NCBI GenBank assembly: GCA_041389495.1
Contig: JAWKRT010000001.1
Location: forward strand, 2,294,001-2,358,000
Direction: 5' to 3'
DNA: 64,000 nucleotides
DNA from: Myxococcota bacterium
GTDB taxonomy: Bacteria > Myxococcota_A > UBA9160 > UBA4427
The notes beneath the pieces were generated by a model that was given only the letters and a program-made list of their open reading frames with translations, was not told the DNA's origin and searched no databases. Both the position numbers and the translations under genes were made by a program. Positions 25,626 to 34,245 of the stretch are shown in pieces (within the stretch, counting starts at the first letter, position 1; every line of letters begins with the position of its first letter).

Positions 25626-26872
25626 ATGACGGCCAGGCGAAAGCGCCGGGTGCCCGCCGCGCGGACGGCGGCGCCCGACGGAGCGGTCCGTCTGCAGAAG
25701 CTCCTCGCGCTCGCGGGCTTCGGCTCGCGGCGCGCGTGCGAGAAGCTCGTCGAGGAAGGGCGCGTCACGGTCGACGGCCGCGTCGCGACGCTCGGCGACG
25801 CGGCGGACCCGGTGCGTCAGCGCGTCGCGCTCGACGGCGAGCGCCTCGAGCTCGACCGCCCGTCGTACTGGGTCGTCAACAAGCCGCGCGGTGTGCTGAC
25901 GACGCTGCGCGATCCGGAAGGCCGCCGCACGGTGATGGCGCTCGTGCCCGCGGCGGCCGGACGCGTGTTCCCCGTCGGCCGGCTCGACGCCGACACCGAA
26001 GGCCTCCTGCTGCTCACCAACGACGGCGCGATGGCGCACGCGCTGCTGCACCCGTCGCTCGGGAGCGAGCGCGAGTACGTCGTCGTGGCGAAGGGCGAGC
26101 TCGGCGATGCGGCGCGCGGGCGGCTCGAGCGCGGTGTGCGTCTCGAAGACGGCCCGACGGCGCCCGCGCGCGTCGAGGCCGCGCACTACGACCCCGAGAG
26201 CGACACGACGCGCCTGCGTCTCGTGCTGCGCGAGGGTCGCAAGCGACAGATCCGCCGCAGCCTGATCGCGCTCGGGCATCCCGTGAAGCGGCTCGAGCGC
26301 GTGCGCATGGGGCCGCTGCGGCTCGGCCGGCTCGAGCGCGGCGCGGCGCGCGCGCTGCGAGCCGACGAGGTGGAGCGCCTGCGCGCGCACTGTCGCGCGC
26401 TCGCGCGCGGGCGCGCGGGCGGCGGGAGCGACGGGTACGACGAGCGCGGCGAGCGCGCCGCGCACGACGGGAAGCCCGGGAGCCGGGAGCGGCGCGCGCG
26501 GCCCGCACCGCCGCGGCACCGGGCGACTGCGCGCGCCCGTCGCGCCCGCAGCGGGCGAAGCGCGCCGCCCGACCGGCGCGCGCGACGCAACCGGCGCGCA
26601 CGGGCCGACCGGAGCGCACGGCCCGACCGGAGCGCGCGACGCGACCGGCGCGCGCGGGCCGACCGGAGCGCGAGAAGGACAGCGCGAGCGGCCGGGGGAG
26701 GCCTTCGGCCGGCGGCGCGGCGTCGCCGAAGCACCCCGCCGCGCGAAAGGGCCCCGCTGCGGCGACGGGCGCGCGGAAGGGCGTGCGGAAGAACTCCGCG
26801 TCGCCGAAGGGCGCGCGGACGGGAGCGCCGAAGGGCGCGCCGCGCGGGCGCGGCCGGCCGCGGAGTCGTTAG
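25626..26872 (+). CDS. rluB: 23S rRNA pseudouridine synthase (RluB type), 3' tail frame-disrupted
   Basis: Pseudouridine synthase of the RluB/RsuA family. The S4 RNA-binding domain covers residues 20-70 (RLQKLLALAGFGSRRACEKLV). The catalytic Asp is D121 in VGRLDADTEGLLLLTNDG, and KRQIRRSLIALGHPVKRLERV is near residue 205. The folded part ends near residue 245. From about 26400 the DNA encodes a low-complexity tail. The formal frame continues to 26999 as an Arg-only-like stretch that overlaps the convergent DUF4197 gene. The other frame gives a Lys/Pro/Ala/Gly tail with normal codon use (AAG, GGC, GCG) ending at TAG 26870-26872, which is taken as the natural end. A one-base indel between about 26400 and 26650 would explain this. 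Confidence 0.82.
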
Positions 26873-26890
26873 GCGCGTCGCGGAGTCGTC

Positions 26891-26910
26891 GAGCGCGCCG
26901 CGGCGCGCTC
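26891..26910. terminator. 20-base perfect palindrome between convergent genes
   Basis: GAGCGCGCCG/CGGCGCGCTC is a fully self-complementary 20-mer between the presumed end of rluB (26872) and the stop codon of the DUF4197 gene (26909-26911). Such a palindrome could form a hairpin in both transcripts and act as a bidirectional terminator, though no T-run is present on either side. Confidence 0.45.
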
Positions 26911-27739
26911 AGCTCCCGAACACGCGTCGCAGCAGCTCGGTCGTGCGCGCGGCCGGGTCGCGCCGGATCTTCGCCTCCTCGAGCGCGAGCGTGCGGTAGA
27001 GCCCGTCGAGCGTGCGCTGCGTGACGTGCGCCTCGAGGTCGAGCGACGGAACGCTGACGAGCGGGAGCCGCTCGATGGGCGCGGTGAAGTCGCGCACCGC
27101 CTGGTAGACGCCGACCTTCTGCATCGCCGAGGTCACGACGGGCTCGAAGCGCGCGCGCAGCGTGGTCTCGGTGCGGCCGCGGAAGTAGGTGGTCGCGGCG
27201 TCGTCGCTGCCGCGCAGGATGGCGAACGCGTCCTGGATGGTGATGCCGCGGACGGCGTCCCACAGCACCGCCGTCGCCTCCGCGCTCGCCGTCTCGGCGG
27301 CGCGGTTCATGCCGGCTTCGAGGTCGTCGACGGGCTTGCCGAGGCCGACGCCGCGCAGCGCGTTCGCCGCGCGCGTCCACTCGTCGGGAAGCGCGATGCG
27401 CAGCAGCGGGTTGCTCGCGAAGCCGCCCGGCTGCGACACGCGCGCGACGCTGCGCTCGCTGCCGACGCGGAGCGCCTCGCGCAGGCCGTCGGCGACGGTG
27501 CGCTCGTCGCTCGCGGCGCCCGCGCCTGCGGGCCCGAGCACGGCGTCGAAGATCGGGCTCGTCGCGTCGGCGAGCGGGCCGAGCTCGGCGCAGGCCGCGG
27601 CGAGCCCTGCGAGTGCGATCGCGACCCCGGCCGCGGCGCAGGTGCGGAGCGTGGTTCTCGCGCGGCGCGGCGGTGTCATCGAAGTGGAGGAAGTGGAGGA
27701 GCGGGAAGGCGCGGTCGCACGCGTCGTCGGGTCCGGCAT
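26909..27739 (-). CDS. DUF4197 domain protein, exported or lipoprotein
   Basis: A 276-residue protein. The DUF4197 domain fills the second half, with GLREALRVGSERSVARV, MNRAAETASAEA, ITIQDAFAILRGSDDAAT and the terminal EEAKIRRDPAARTTELLRRVFG, all typical. The N-terminus has a Ser/Thr-rich lead and then a hydrophobic core ending LAGLAAACAEL, a weak lipobox-like site. The ATG at 27739 is chosen because a -10-like TACCCT ends six bases before it; an ATG at 27679 would give a shorter leader but has no ribosome site. The function of DUF4197 is unknown. Convergent with rluB. Confidence 0.85.
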   Translation of the reverse strand: MPDPTTRATAPSRSSTSSTSMTPPRRARTTLRTCAAAGVAIALAGLAAACAELGPLADATSPIFDAVLGPAGAGAASDERTVADGLREALRVGSERSVARVSQPGGFASNPLLRIALPDEWTRAANALRGVGLGKPVDDLEAGMNRAAETASAEATAVLWDAVRGITIQDAFAILRGSDDAATTYFRGRTETTLRARFEPVVTSAMQKVGVYQAVRDFTAPIERLPLVSVPSLDLEAHVTQRTLDGLYRTLALEEAKIRRDPAARTTELLRRVFGS

Positions 27740-27745
27740 GCGCGC

Positions 27746-27751
27746 AGGGTA
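27746..27751 (-). promoter_or_regulatory. Putative -10 element for a leaderless DUF4197 mRNA
   Basis: Read on the - strand: TACCCT, six G/C bases, then ATG. Transcription would start at or next to the A of the start codon. One of about ten similar arrangements in the window. Confidence 0.45.
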
Positions 27752-27788
27752 CGCAGATCGCGCGCGGCGGGCGAGGGCGCGCGCGCGT

Positions 27789-27875
27789 TCACCCGCCGGC
27801 GAGCGGGAGCAGGAGCTCGATCGCGGCCCAGAAGCCGAGCAGGAAGCAGGCGGCGCCGACCCAGTCGCGGGGCAT
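27789..27875 (-). CDS. Possible 28-residue membrane microprotein
   Basis: MPRDWVGAACFLLGFWAAIE followed by LLLPLAGG and TGA: a 28-codon frame with one transmembrane-length hydrophobic segment preceded by a charged Arg-Asp pair. It lies in the gap between the DUF368 and DUF4197 genes, on the same strand. No ribosome site or -10 is evident, so it is only a candidate. The hydrophobic, low-Arg composition is unlike the Arg-rich products of chance frames here. Confidence 0.3.
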   Translation of the reverse strand: MPRDWVGAACFLLGFWAAIELLLPLAGG

Positions 27876-28096
27876 GCGGCCGCGCGGTGCAAGAAGCGTG
27901 CGATGCGGGTCCGCGCGCACGCGCGCGCGCGGTCGGGGCCTGCGCGCGCCGCGCGATGCACGGCGGAGGCGCGGGTTGGCGCCGCTCCTGCGGCGCGCCT
28001 GCGCGCGGTCGCGCGCGCCGCGCGCGCGCGTGCGAGGGGGTCGCGTGGGAAGGCGCGCGCCGTTCGCGCGGAACCCGCGTTCCGCGCGGCGCGCGC
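27876..28096. other. GC-alternating intergenic stretch
   Basis: About 220 bases after the DUF368 gene with no supported gene. The sequence is dominated by alternating CG/GC tracts (for example around 27919-27940 and 28008-28031), a composition prone to Z-form or hairpin structure. The only defined element is the hairpin at 28065-28088. Confidence 0.5.
28065..28088 (-). terminator. Hairpin directly after the DUF368 gene
   Basis: Perfect 10-base arms (CGCGCGGAAC and GTTCCGCGCG) around a 4-base loop, starting eight bases after the stop codon of the DUF368 gene on the - strand. No U-tract follows. Position and strength fit a transcription terminator or a 3' end stabiliser. Confidence 0.55.
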
Positions 28097-29122
28097 TCAG
28101 GCCTCTTCGCCGCCGCCGAGCCGCGCGATCGCGAGCGTCGCGCCGAGCCCGCCGAGCACGAGCGCGAGCGATCCCGCGACCTGTCCGGCGTTCGGGTCGA
28201 AGCCCTCGAGCGCCCAGTCTTCGACGTCGATCTCCGCCGCGTTCTCGAGCGTGACGACGCGGCCCTCGACGACGTCGCCGGGCTTCGGCGCGACCGGCGT
28301 CTGGAAGGGCCAGAGTCCGACCACGGCGCCGAACAGGAGGCCGAGCAGCGCGCCGAGTGTGGGCTTCGCGTGACGATCGAGCAGCCACTTGAGCAGGTTG
28401 CTGACGCCGACGACGCCGAGCACGACGCCGATGCCGACGGGAACGACGACGTGCATCGCGTCGAGGAGCAGCGCCAGGTCGAAGCCCGCGTCGCCGAGGA
28501 GCGCGCGCTTCACGTCGTCGATCGAGCCGAGGATCGTCTCGTACTGGCCGAGCAGCAGCAGCAGGTACCCGCCGCTGACGCCGGGAAGGATCATCGCCGA
28601 GGCGCCGGCGAGCCCGGACACGAAGAGCAGCGGCGTGCTGTGGTCGCCGCTTCGCGACCCGTCGCCGCCGAGCTGCATCAGCAGCATCAGACCGAAGGCG
28701 ACCGCCGCGCCGGCCCACACGCCGCCGGTCGCCGGCCGCGCGAGGCGCCACACGAGCGGCACGCCGCCGAGCGTGAGCCCGATGAACAGGCTGTACATCA
28801 CCCAGCGCTGCTCGACGACGAGCTGCTTCATCGGCCCCGCGAGCAGCAGGATGGCGACGGCCGCGGCGCCGACGATGCCCGCGATCGTCGCGATGCTGCG
28901 CGTGCGCACGCGCAGCGTCGTGAGCTCGGCGATCGCGCCGATGAACGCGGGATACACGCCGGCCGCGAGCAGCATCGTGCCGCCGCTGATGCCGGGCACG
29001 AGATTGGCGAGGCCCATCAGGACGCCGCCGATCGCGGACCGCACGAGCAGCAGCGGAAGCGGGAGGGTCGGCTCGGAGAGGGCGTGATGGACGTCGGACG
29101 ACGGCGCGCGTTCGGCGGTCAT
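28097..29122 (-). CDS. DUF368 polyprenyl-phosphate translocase-like membrane protein
   Basis: A 341-residue polytopic membrane protein. The DUF368 signature appears twice as inverted repeats: GLANLVPGISGGTMLLAAGVY near residue 36 and SAMILPGVSGGYLLLLLGQYE near residue 170. About eight to ten transmembrane helices are seen. DUF368 proteins (PopT) return undecaprenyl phosphate across the cytoplasmic membrane in other bacteria. A soluble loop near residues 275-315 (KPGDVVEGRVV onward) is an addition. ATG 29122 has AGGAG five bases upstream. Confidence 0.88.
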   Translation of the reverse strand: MTAERAPSSDVHHALSEPTLPLPLLLVRSAIGGVLMGLANLVPGISGGTMLLAAGVYPAFIGAIAELTTLRVRTRSIATIAGIVGAAAVAILLLAGPMKQLVVEQRWVMYSLFIGLTLGGVPLVWRLARPATGGVWAGAAVAFGLMLLMQLGGDGSRSGDHSTPLLFVSGLAGASAMILPGVSGGYLLLLLGQYETILGSIDDVKRALLGDAGFDLALLLDAMHVVVPVGIGVVLGVVGVSNLLKWLLDRHAKPTLGALLGLLFGAVVGLWPFQTPVAPKPGDVVEGRVVTLENAAEIDVEDWALEGFDPNAGQVAGSLALVLGGLGATLAIARLGGGEEA

Positions 29123-29325
29123 GGGGCTCCTGCGAGGGGCGGTTCGCGGCGCCGGGGGTCGCGCGCGGCGGTACTCTAGCCGCGCGGTTCGGCGCGCGAG
29201 AGGGCCGACTGGAGCGCGAAGGCGGGCGCGCGCCCCGCCGTGCCGAGCGCGCGGCCATCCCGGAGCGTTGCGGACCGCATGGCGCTGCGCCGGACTTCGC
29301 AGCCCTCGGAGGAAGAGCACGCGCC

Positions 29326-30078
29326 GTGTGCGGTCGCTACACGCTGTCGAGCCGCGCCGAGGACATCGCGCGCGCCTTCGAGGCCGAGCTCGCGCCGGCC
29401 GAGGCGACCGACGCCGCGCGCGCCTTCGCGCTTCCCCGCTACAACGTCGCACCCGCGCAGCCGGCGCCCGTCGTGCGCGCGACGGGCGACGGGCGCCGCC
29501 TCGTCGCCGCGCACCGCTTCGGGCTCGTGCCCGCGTGGGCGGACGACCCGCGCGTCGGGGCCCGCATGATCAACGCGCGCGCCGAGACCGCGGCCGAGAA
29601 GCCGGCGTTCCGCGCGGCGCTCCGCCAGCGCCGCTGCATCGTGCCGATGACCGGCTTCTACGAGTGGCCGCGCGCGCGCCGCGGCGGCCGGGCGAGAGCG
29701 CCGACGTGGTTCCACCCGCCGGAGCGCGGCGGCGCGGGCGCCGCGCTGTGGGCGGCCGCCGGGCTGTGGGAGGAGTGGCGCGGCCCGGACGGCGGTGCGC
29801 TCGCCACGTTCGCGATCCTGACGACGAGCGCCAACGAGGTCGTCGCGCGCGTGCACGACCGGATGCCGGTGCTGCTCGACGGCGCCGGCGTGCAGCGCTG
29901 GCTCGACCGCCGCATCGACGACGCGCGCGCGCTCGCGCCGCTCCTCGCGCCGTGGCCCGCGGACGACACCGCCGAGCGCCGCGTCTCGCCGCGCGTCAAC
30001 GACGCGCGCGCCGAGGGGCCGGAGCTGCTGCTCGAGGACGCGCCGCGACCGAGCGCGCAGGGCTCGCTCTTCGACTGA
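29326..30078 (+). CDS. SOS response-associated peptidase family protein (SRAP, YedK/HMCES)
   Basis: A 250-residue SRAP-domain protein that forms a stable thiazolidine crosslink with abasic sites in single-stranded DNA. The catalytic C2 follows the initiator codon (CGRYT). N83 (MINARAET), E113 (GFYEW) and H177 (ARVHDRMPV) are present, matching C2, N75, E105 and H160 of YedK. The start must be the GTG at 29326, because Cys2 has to be exposed after removal of the initiator residue. A GGAGGAAG ribosome site precedes it. The last residues SLFD are a short hydrophobic tail. Confidence 0.93.
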   Translation: MCGRYTLSSRAEDIARAFEAELAPAEATDAARAFALPRYNVAPAQPAPVVRATGDGRRLVAAHRFGLVPAWADDPRVGARMINARAETAAEKPAFRAALRQRRCIVPMTGFYEWPRARRGGRARAPTWFHPPERGGAGAALWAAAGLWEEWRGPDGGALATFAILTTSANEVVARVHDRMPVLLDGAGVQRWLDRRIDDARALAPLLAPWPADDTAERRVSPRVNDARAEGPELLLEDAPRPSAQGSLFD

Positions 30079-30124
30079 GGCGCGCCGCGCCGGGGCGGCG
30101 AGCGCGTGCGCTACACACGCGCGC

Positions 30125-30427
30125 ATGGCCGAGTCCGCGCCCGGGTCCCCGTCCCGCGCCGCCGCGTCGGGCGCGTCGCGCGCCCGCCGGCGCCGCGTCG
30201 CGCTCGCCGCGATCGGCGTGCTCTACGTGCTCTCCGTTCCCTGGTACCGCGAGCCGGGTGCCGCGCCGACGCTCTGGCTCGGGCTGCCGAGCTGGGTGAC
30301 GGTCGCGATCGCCTGCTATGTCGCCGTCGCCGTCCTGAACGCGCTCGCGTGGTCGTGGACGACGGTCGAGGACGCGCCGGTCGGCGAGGGCGGGGCGAGC
30401 GCCGCGCCGGGCGCGGAGCGGCGATGA
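30125..30427 (+). CDS. DUF3311 small membrane protein
   Basis: A 100-residue protein with two transmembrane segments (about residues 26-44 and 57-78) joined by a short loop with WYREPG, the DUF3311 pattern. These small proteins are usually encoded just before a sodium:solute symporter and may be an accessory subunit. The stop overlaps the symporter ATG in ATGA. There is no ribosome site; a weak -10-like TACACA (30112-30117) lies seven bases before the ATG, suggesting a leaderless message. Confidence 0.8.
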   Translation: MAESAPGSPSRAAASGASRARRRRVALAAIGVLYVLSVPWYREPGAAPTLWLGLPSWVTVAIACYVAVAVLNALAWSWTTVEDAPVGEGGASAAPGAERR

Positions 30428-31878
30428 CGCTCGGAACGCTCGGGCTCGCCGCGCTCGGCGTCTACCTCGTCGCGCTGCTCGTGCTCGCCGAGCTCGCGCG
30501 CCGCGCGCGGCGCGACCACACGCCGAGCGACCACTTCCTCGCCGGCCGCGAGCTCGGCGCGTTCGTCCTCTTCCTCACGCTCTACGCCACCGCCTACAGC
30601 GGCAACTCGCTGCTCGGCTACCCGGGCGCCGCCTATCGACGCGGCTACTCGTTCGTGATGTCGACGGGCTTCATGATGGCGATCATCGTCGTCTTCCACG
30701 CGCTCGTCCCGAAGCTGCGGCCGCTGTCGGTGCGCCACGCGTTCGTGACGCCGTGCGACTACGTGCGGCTGCGCTTCGAGGGCGAGCGCGGCGCGCGGGC
30801 GCTCGCGCTCGCGATCGGCGCGCTGATGGCCGTCGCGCTCGCGAACTTCCTGCTCGCGCAGCTGAAGGCGATGGGCGAGGTCGCGGCGATCGTGACCGAC
30901 GGCGCGATTCCCTACGCCTGGGGCGTCGCGGGCCTCGCGCTGCTGATCCTCTTCTACGAGACGCGCGGCGGCATGCGCGCGGTCGCGTGGACGGACGCCG
31001 CGCAGGGCGTGCTGATGTTCGTCGGGCTCGGCGCGCTCCTCGCGTGGCTGCTCGGCGACGCGGGCGGCCTCGCCTCGGTGACGCGCGACGTCGCGCGCGT
31101 GCGGCCGCAGGCCGTGCTCGTTCCGAGCGCGACGACGCAGGCGAACTGGTTCAGCACGATCGGTCTGCTCGGCATCGGGAGCGTGCTCTACCCGCAGGCC
31201 ATCCAGCGCATCTACGCCGCGCGCAGCGGCGCCGCGCTGCGCGCCTCGTTCGCGCTCATGACGTTCATGCCGCTCGCCACGACGCTGGTCGTCACGCTGA
31301 TCGGCATCGCGGCGATCGCGCGGCTCGAAGGCGTGCCCGACGTCGACGCCGACCAGGTGATGCCGCTCGTGCTCGGGCACTGGGCGGAGGCCGGGCCGGC
31401 GGCGATGGCGGGCGCGGTGGCGGTCTTCCTCGGCGCGCTCGCCGCGATCATGTCGACCGCGGATTCGTGCCTGCTCTCGCTCGGCGCGGTCGTCGCGCGC
31501 GACCTGCTCGGCGGCGAGGGCGCCGACGCGCGCACGACGCGCGTCGGGAAGGCGATCGCCGCGGCGGTGCTGGTCGCGATGGTGCCGCTCGCGCTCGATC
31601 GCGACACGACACTGTGGCGGCTGATCGAGCTCAAGATGGAGCTGCTCGTGCAGTGCGCGCCCGCGTTCCTGCTCGGGCTCCACTGGCGCGGGCTGCGGGC
31701 GGCGCCCGCGCTCGCCGGGGTCGCCGCGGGCACGGTGTTCGCGGTCGGGCTCACGCTCGCGGGTGTCGCCCTCGTCGGCGGTGTGCACGTCGGGATGATC
31801 GGGCTCGCGCTGAACGCGGCGATCGCGGTGGCGGGGAGCGCCGCGGGCGCGCCGCGCGCACTCGCCGCGCGCGCGTGA
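30424..31878 (+). CDS. Sodium:solute symporter (SSS family)
   Basis: A 484-residue membrane protein with about 13 transmembrane helices. Family features are TLYATAYSGNSLLGYPGAAYRRG near residue 50, the long helices with ALANFLLAQLKAMGEV, and GALAAIMSTADSCLLSLGAVVARDL near residue 340 containing the Ser/Thr that coordinate Na+ in this family. The substrate is unknown; relatives paired with DUF3311 take up organic acids or osmolytes. ATG overlaps the DUF3311 stop. A DUF5916 outer-membrane gene begins three bases after its stop. Confidence 0.9.
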   Translation: MTLGTLGLAALGVYLVALLVLAELARRARRDHTPSDHFLAGRELGAFVLFLTLYATAYSGNSLLGYPGAAYRRGYSFVMSTGFMMAIIVVFHALVPKLRPLSVRHAFVTPCDYVRLRFEGERGARALALAIGALMAVALANFLLAQLKAMGEVAAIVTDGAIPYAWGVAGLALLILFYETRGGMRAVAWTDAAQGVLMFVGLGALLAWLLGDAGGLASVTRDVARVRPQAVLVPSATTQANWFSTIGLLGIGSVLYPQAIQRIYAARSGAALRASFALMTFMPLATTLVVTLIGIAAIARLEGVPDVDADQVMPLVLGHWAEAGPAAMAGAVAVFLGALAAIMSTADSCLLSLGAVVARDLLGGEGADARTTRVGKAIAAAVLVAMVPLALDRDTTLWRLIELKMELLVQCAPAFLLGLHWRGLRAAPALAGVAAGTVFAVGLTLAGVALVGGVHVGMIGLALNAAIAVAGSAAGAPRALAARA

Positions 31879-31881
31879 GCG

Positions 31882-34158
31882 GTGGACGCCGTGCGGTGCG
31901 CGACCGCCGCGCGCGCGCTGCGCCCGCGCGTCGCGGCCGTGCGCGATCGCACGGCCCCGCTCGTGGCCGTGGCCGTGGCCGTGGCCGTGGCCGCGCTCGC
32001 GCTCGCCGCGCGCGCCGCGGTCGGCGCGACCGCGGACGGCGGTGCGCCGCCGCGCGTCGAGATCGCGCGCATCGCGCCGTCCGAGGCGCCGCGCATCGAC
32101 GGGCGCCTCGACGACCCGGTCTGGACGCGCGCGGCGCGCATCGCCGACTTCGTGCAGGTCGAGCCCGTCGAGGGCGCGCCCGCGAGCCAGGCGACCGACG
32201 TCCGCCTCGCGACCGACGGCCGCACGCTCTTCGTCGGTGTGCGCTGCTTCGACGACCAGCCCGAGCGCATCGTGGCCCAGCTCCTCGCGCGCGACGTCGT
32301 GCTCGGCGAGGACGATCTCGTCAGCATCGCGCTCTCGCCGTTCCACGACCGCCGCACCGGGTACCTGTTCCAGGTGAACGCGCTCGGCGCGCGGCGCGAC
32401 GCGCTCGTCGAGGACCAGGCGCAGCGCGTCGAGTGGGACGGCATCTGGCGCGCGAAGGCGCGCATCGACGCGCGCGGCTGGACGGCCGAGATCGCGATCC
32501 CGTTCGCGACGGTCGCGTTCGAGCGCGGCGAGGAGGTCTGGGGGCTCAACGTCCAGCGCGTGATCCGTCGCGACCTCGAGATCGTGCGCTGGGCGTCGCA
32601 CGACGTGGACCGCCGCTTCATCCACTTCATCGAGATGGGCGAGCTCGCCGGGATGCGCGACCTCGAGCAGGGCCTCGGCATCGACGCCATCCCGACGGCG
32701 ACCGCGCGCGTGCGCGACGACCCGGGCAACACGGGCCGCTCGACGTTCTCGTTCGATCCGTCGCTCGACGTCTTCGTGAAGCCGTCGCCGCGCGTGACGG
32801 GCGTCGTCACCGTGAACACGGACTTCTCGGAGACGGAGGTCGACGACTTCGCCGTCAACCTGACGCGCTTTCCGCTCTTCTTCCCGGAGAAGCGCGACTT
32901 CTTCCTGCAGGACGCCGGGATCTTCGACTTCGGCGGGCTCGCCGACGCGGCGAACGGCCGCCCGTTCTACTCGCGGCGCATCGGGCTCGCGCCGAACGGC
33001 GAGCCCGTCGACCTGTGGGGCGGCACGAAGTGGACGGGGCGCGTGGGGCGCGTGAGCTTCGGGCTGCTCGACGTGCAGCAGCGCTCGTTCCGGCGCGCGG
33101 ACGCCTCCGGCGCGATCGACCGCGTCGGCTCGCAGAACCTGGGCGTCGCCCGCGCGACGGTCGACGTGCTCGAGGAGTCGCGCATCGGCGCGATCGCGAC
33201 GGTCGGACACCCGCACCGCGACCTCGACGCGTGGCTCGTCGGCGCGGACTGGCTCTTCCGCACGAGCCGGCTCTTCGGCGACCAGCAGCTCGACCAGCGC
33301 CTGTGGATCCTGAAGAGCGACACCGAGGGCGCGGGCGGTCGCGACCTCGCGTGGGGCGCGCGCATCGCGTATCCGAACGACGCCGTGAGCTTCTCGCTCG
33401 AGTACCGCGAGCTGCAGGAGCGCTTCGCGCCCGCGCTCGGCCGCGCGCCGCGGCCCGGCACCCGCAGCTACGGCGGCTCCCTGCAGCTGCGCCAGCGCAC
33501 GGAGGGCGCGCTGCGCTTCGTCGAGGGCGGCGCGAGCGCGGGCCTCTTCACCGACCTCGACAACGTCGCGCAGACGCGCGACGTCGACGCGTTCGCGGCC
33601 GTCGAGGGCCGCATCGGCGACCGGCTCGAGCTTCGCTATGCGCAGCGATTCGATCGGGTTCCGGCGACGACGCCGGCCTTCGCGGTCGCCGGCGTCCCCG
33701 TCGCACCCGGCGACTACACGTGGCACTCCGGCGCGCTCGTGGCGACGAGCGCGGCCGCGCGTCCCTTGCAGGTGACGCTGCTCGTCGGCGCCGGCGCGTT
33801 CTACGACGGCGAGCGCTACGACGTCGAGCCGTCGCTCGTCGCGCGGGCCGGCCCGCACTGGGTGCTCGCGCTCGCGATGCGCAACGTGTGGGTCGAGCTG
33901 CCGGCCGGGTCGGGCACGGTGCGCACGGCGAGTGCGCGCCTCGGCTGGCAGCCGACGCCCGACTTCCTCTGGAGCACGCTCGTGCAGTGGCGCGACGACT
34001 CGGACCGCGTCGGCATCCAGTCGCGCGCGCAGTGGATCGTGACGCCCGGGCGCGAGGTGTACTTCGTGCTCACGCAGGACGTGCTCGACGTCGATGCGGA
34101 CCCGCGCCGCGGCCCGACGGTCGCGGTCGCCAAGCTCGGCTGGACGTTCCGCTTCTGA
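31882..34158 (+). CDS. DUF5916 protein: CBM9-like domain plus outer-membrane barrel
   Basis: A 758-residue exported protein. After a long N region and a hydrophobic signal segment (about residues 26-46), residues about 58-250 form a carbohydrate-binding-module-9-like beta-sandwich (RIDGRLDDPVWTRAARIADF and GWTAEIAIPF). The rest is DUF5916, with RFPLFFPEKRDFFLQDAGIF, and then beta-strands ending in an aromatic KLGWTFRF typical of outer-membrane barrels. Function unknown. GTG start with little upstream signal. The signal segment is encoded by a GTGGCC repeat. Confidence 0.82.
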   Translation: MDAVRCATAARALRPRVAAVRDRTAPLVAVAVAVAVAALALAARAAVGATADGGAPPRVEIARIAPSEAPRIDGRLDDPVWTRAARIADFVQVEPVEGAPASQATDVRLATDGRTLFVGVRCFDDQPERIVAQLLARDVVLGEDDLVSIALSPFHDRRTGYLFQVNALGARRDALVEDQAQRVEWDGIWRAKARIDARGWTAEIAIPFATVAFERGEEVWGLNVQRVIRRDLEIVRWASHDVDRRFIHFIEMGELAGMRDLEQGLGIDAIPTATARVRDDPGNTGRSTFSFDPSLDVFVKPSPRVTGVVTVNTDFSETEVDDFAVNLTRFPLFFPEKRDFFLQDAGIFDFGGLADAANGRPFYSRRIGLAPNGEPVDLWGGTKWTGRVGRVSFGLLDVQQRSFRRADASGAIDRVGSQNLGVARATVDVLEESRIGAIATVGHPHRDLDAWLVGADWLFRTSRLFGDQQLDQRLWILKSDTEGAGGRDLAWGARIAYPNDAVSFSLEYRELQERFAPALGRAPRPGTRSYGGSLQLRQRTEGALRFVEGGASAGLFTDLDNVAQTRDVDAFAAVEGRIGDRLELRYAQRFDRVPATTPAFAVAGVPVAPGDYTWHSGALVATSAAARPLQVTLLVGAGAFYDGERYDVEPSLVARAGPHWVLALAMRNVWVELPAGSGTVRTASARLGWQPTPDFLWSTLVQWRDDSDRVGIQSRAQWIVTPGREVYFVLTQDVLDVDADPRRGPTVAVAKLGWTFRF
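31963..31992. repeat. Five tandem GTGGCC units in a signal peptide
   Basis: A perfect hexanucleotide repeat encoding Val-Ala five times in the hydrophobic core of the DUF5916 signal peptide. Copy-number change would keep the frame and change the length of the hydrophobic segment by two residues per unit. Confidence 0.9.
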
Positions 34159-34245
34159 CGCGCGCGGGCCGCGGCGCGCCGCCGTCGCGCACCGCGGCGC
34201 GTCCGCGCTTCGCTACGTTGCCGCGCGCCCGCCCCAGGAGGATCC

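Noticed and set aside
25626..26999. RluB extended to the in-frame stop at 26999
   Set aside because: It overlaps the convergent DUF4197 gene by about 90 bases and its tail is almost only Arg/Ala/Ser. Another frame over the same stretch has normal codon use and a stop at 26872.
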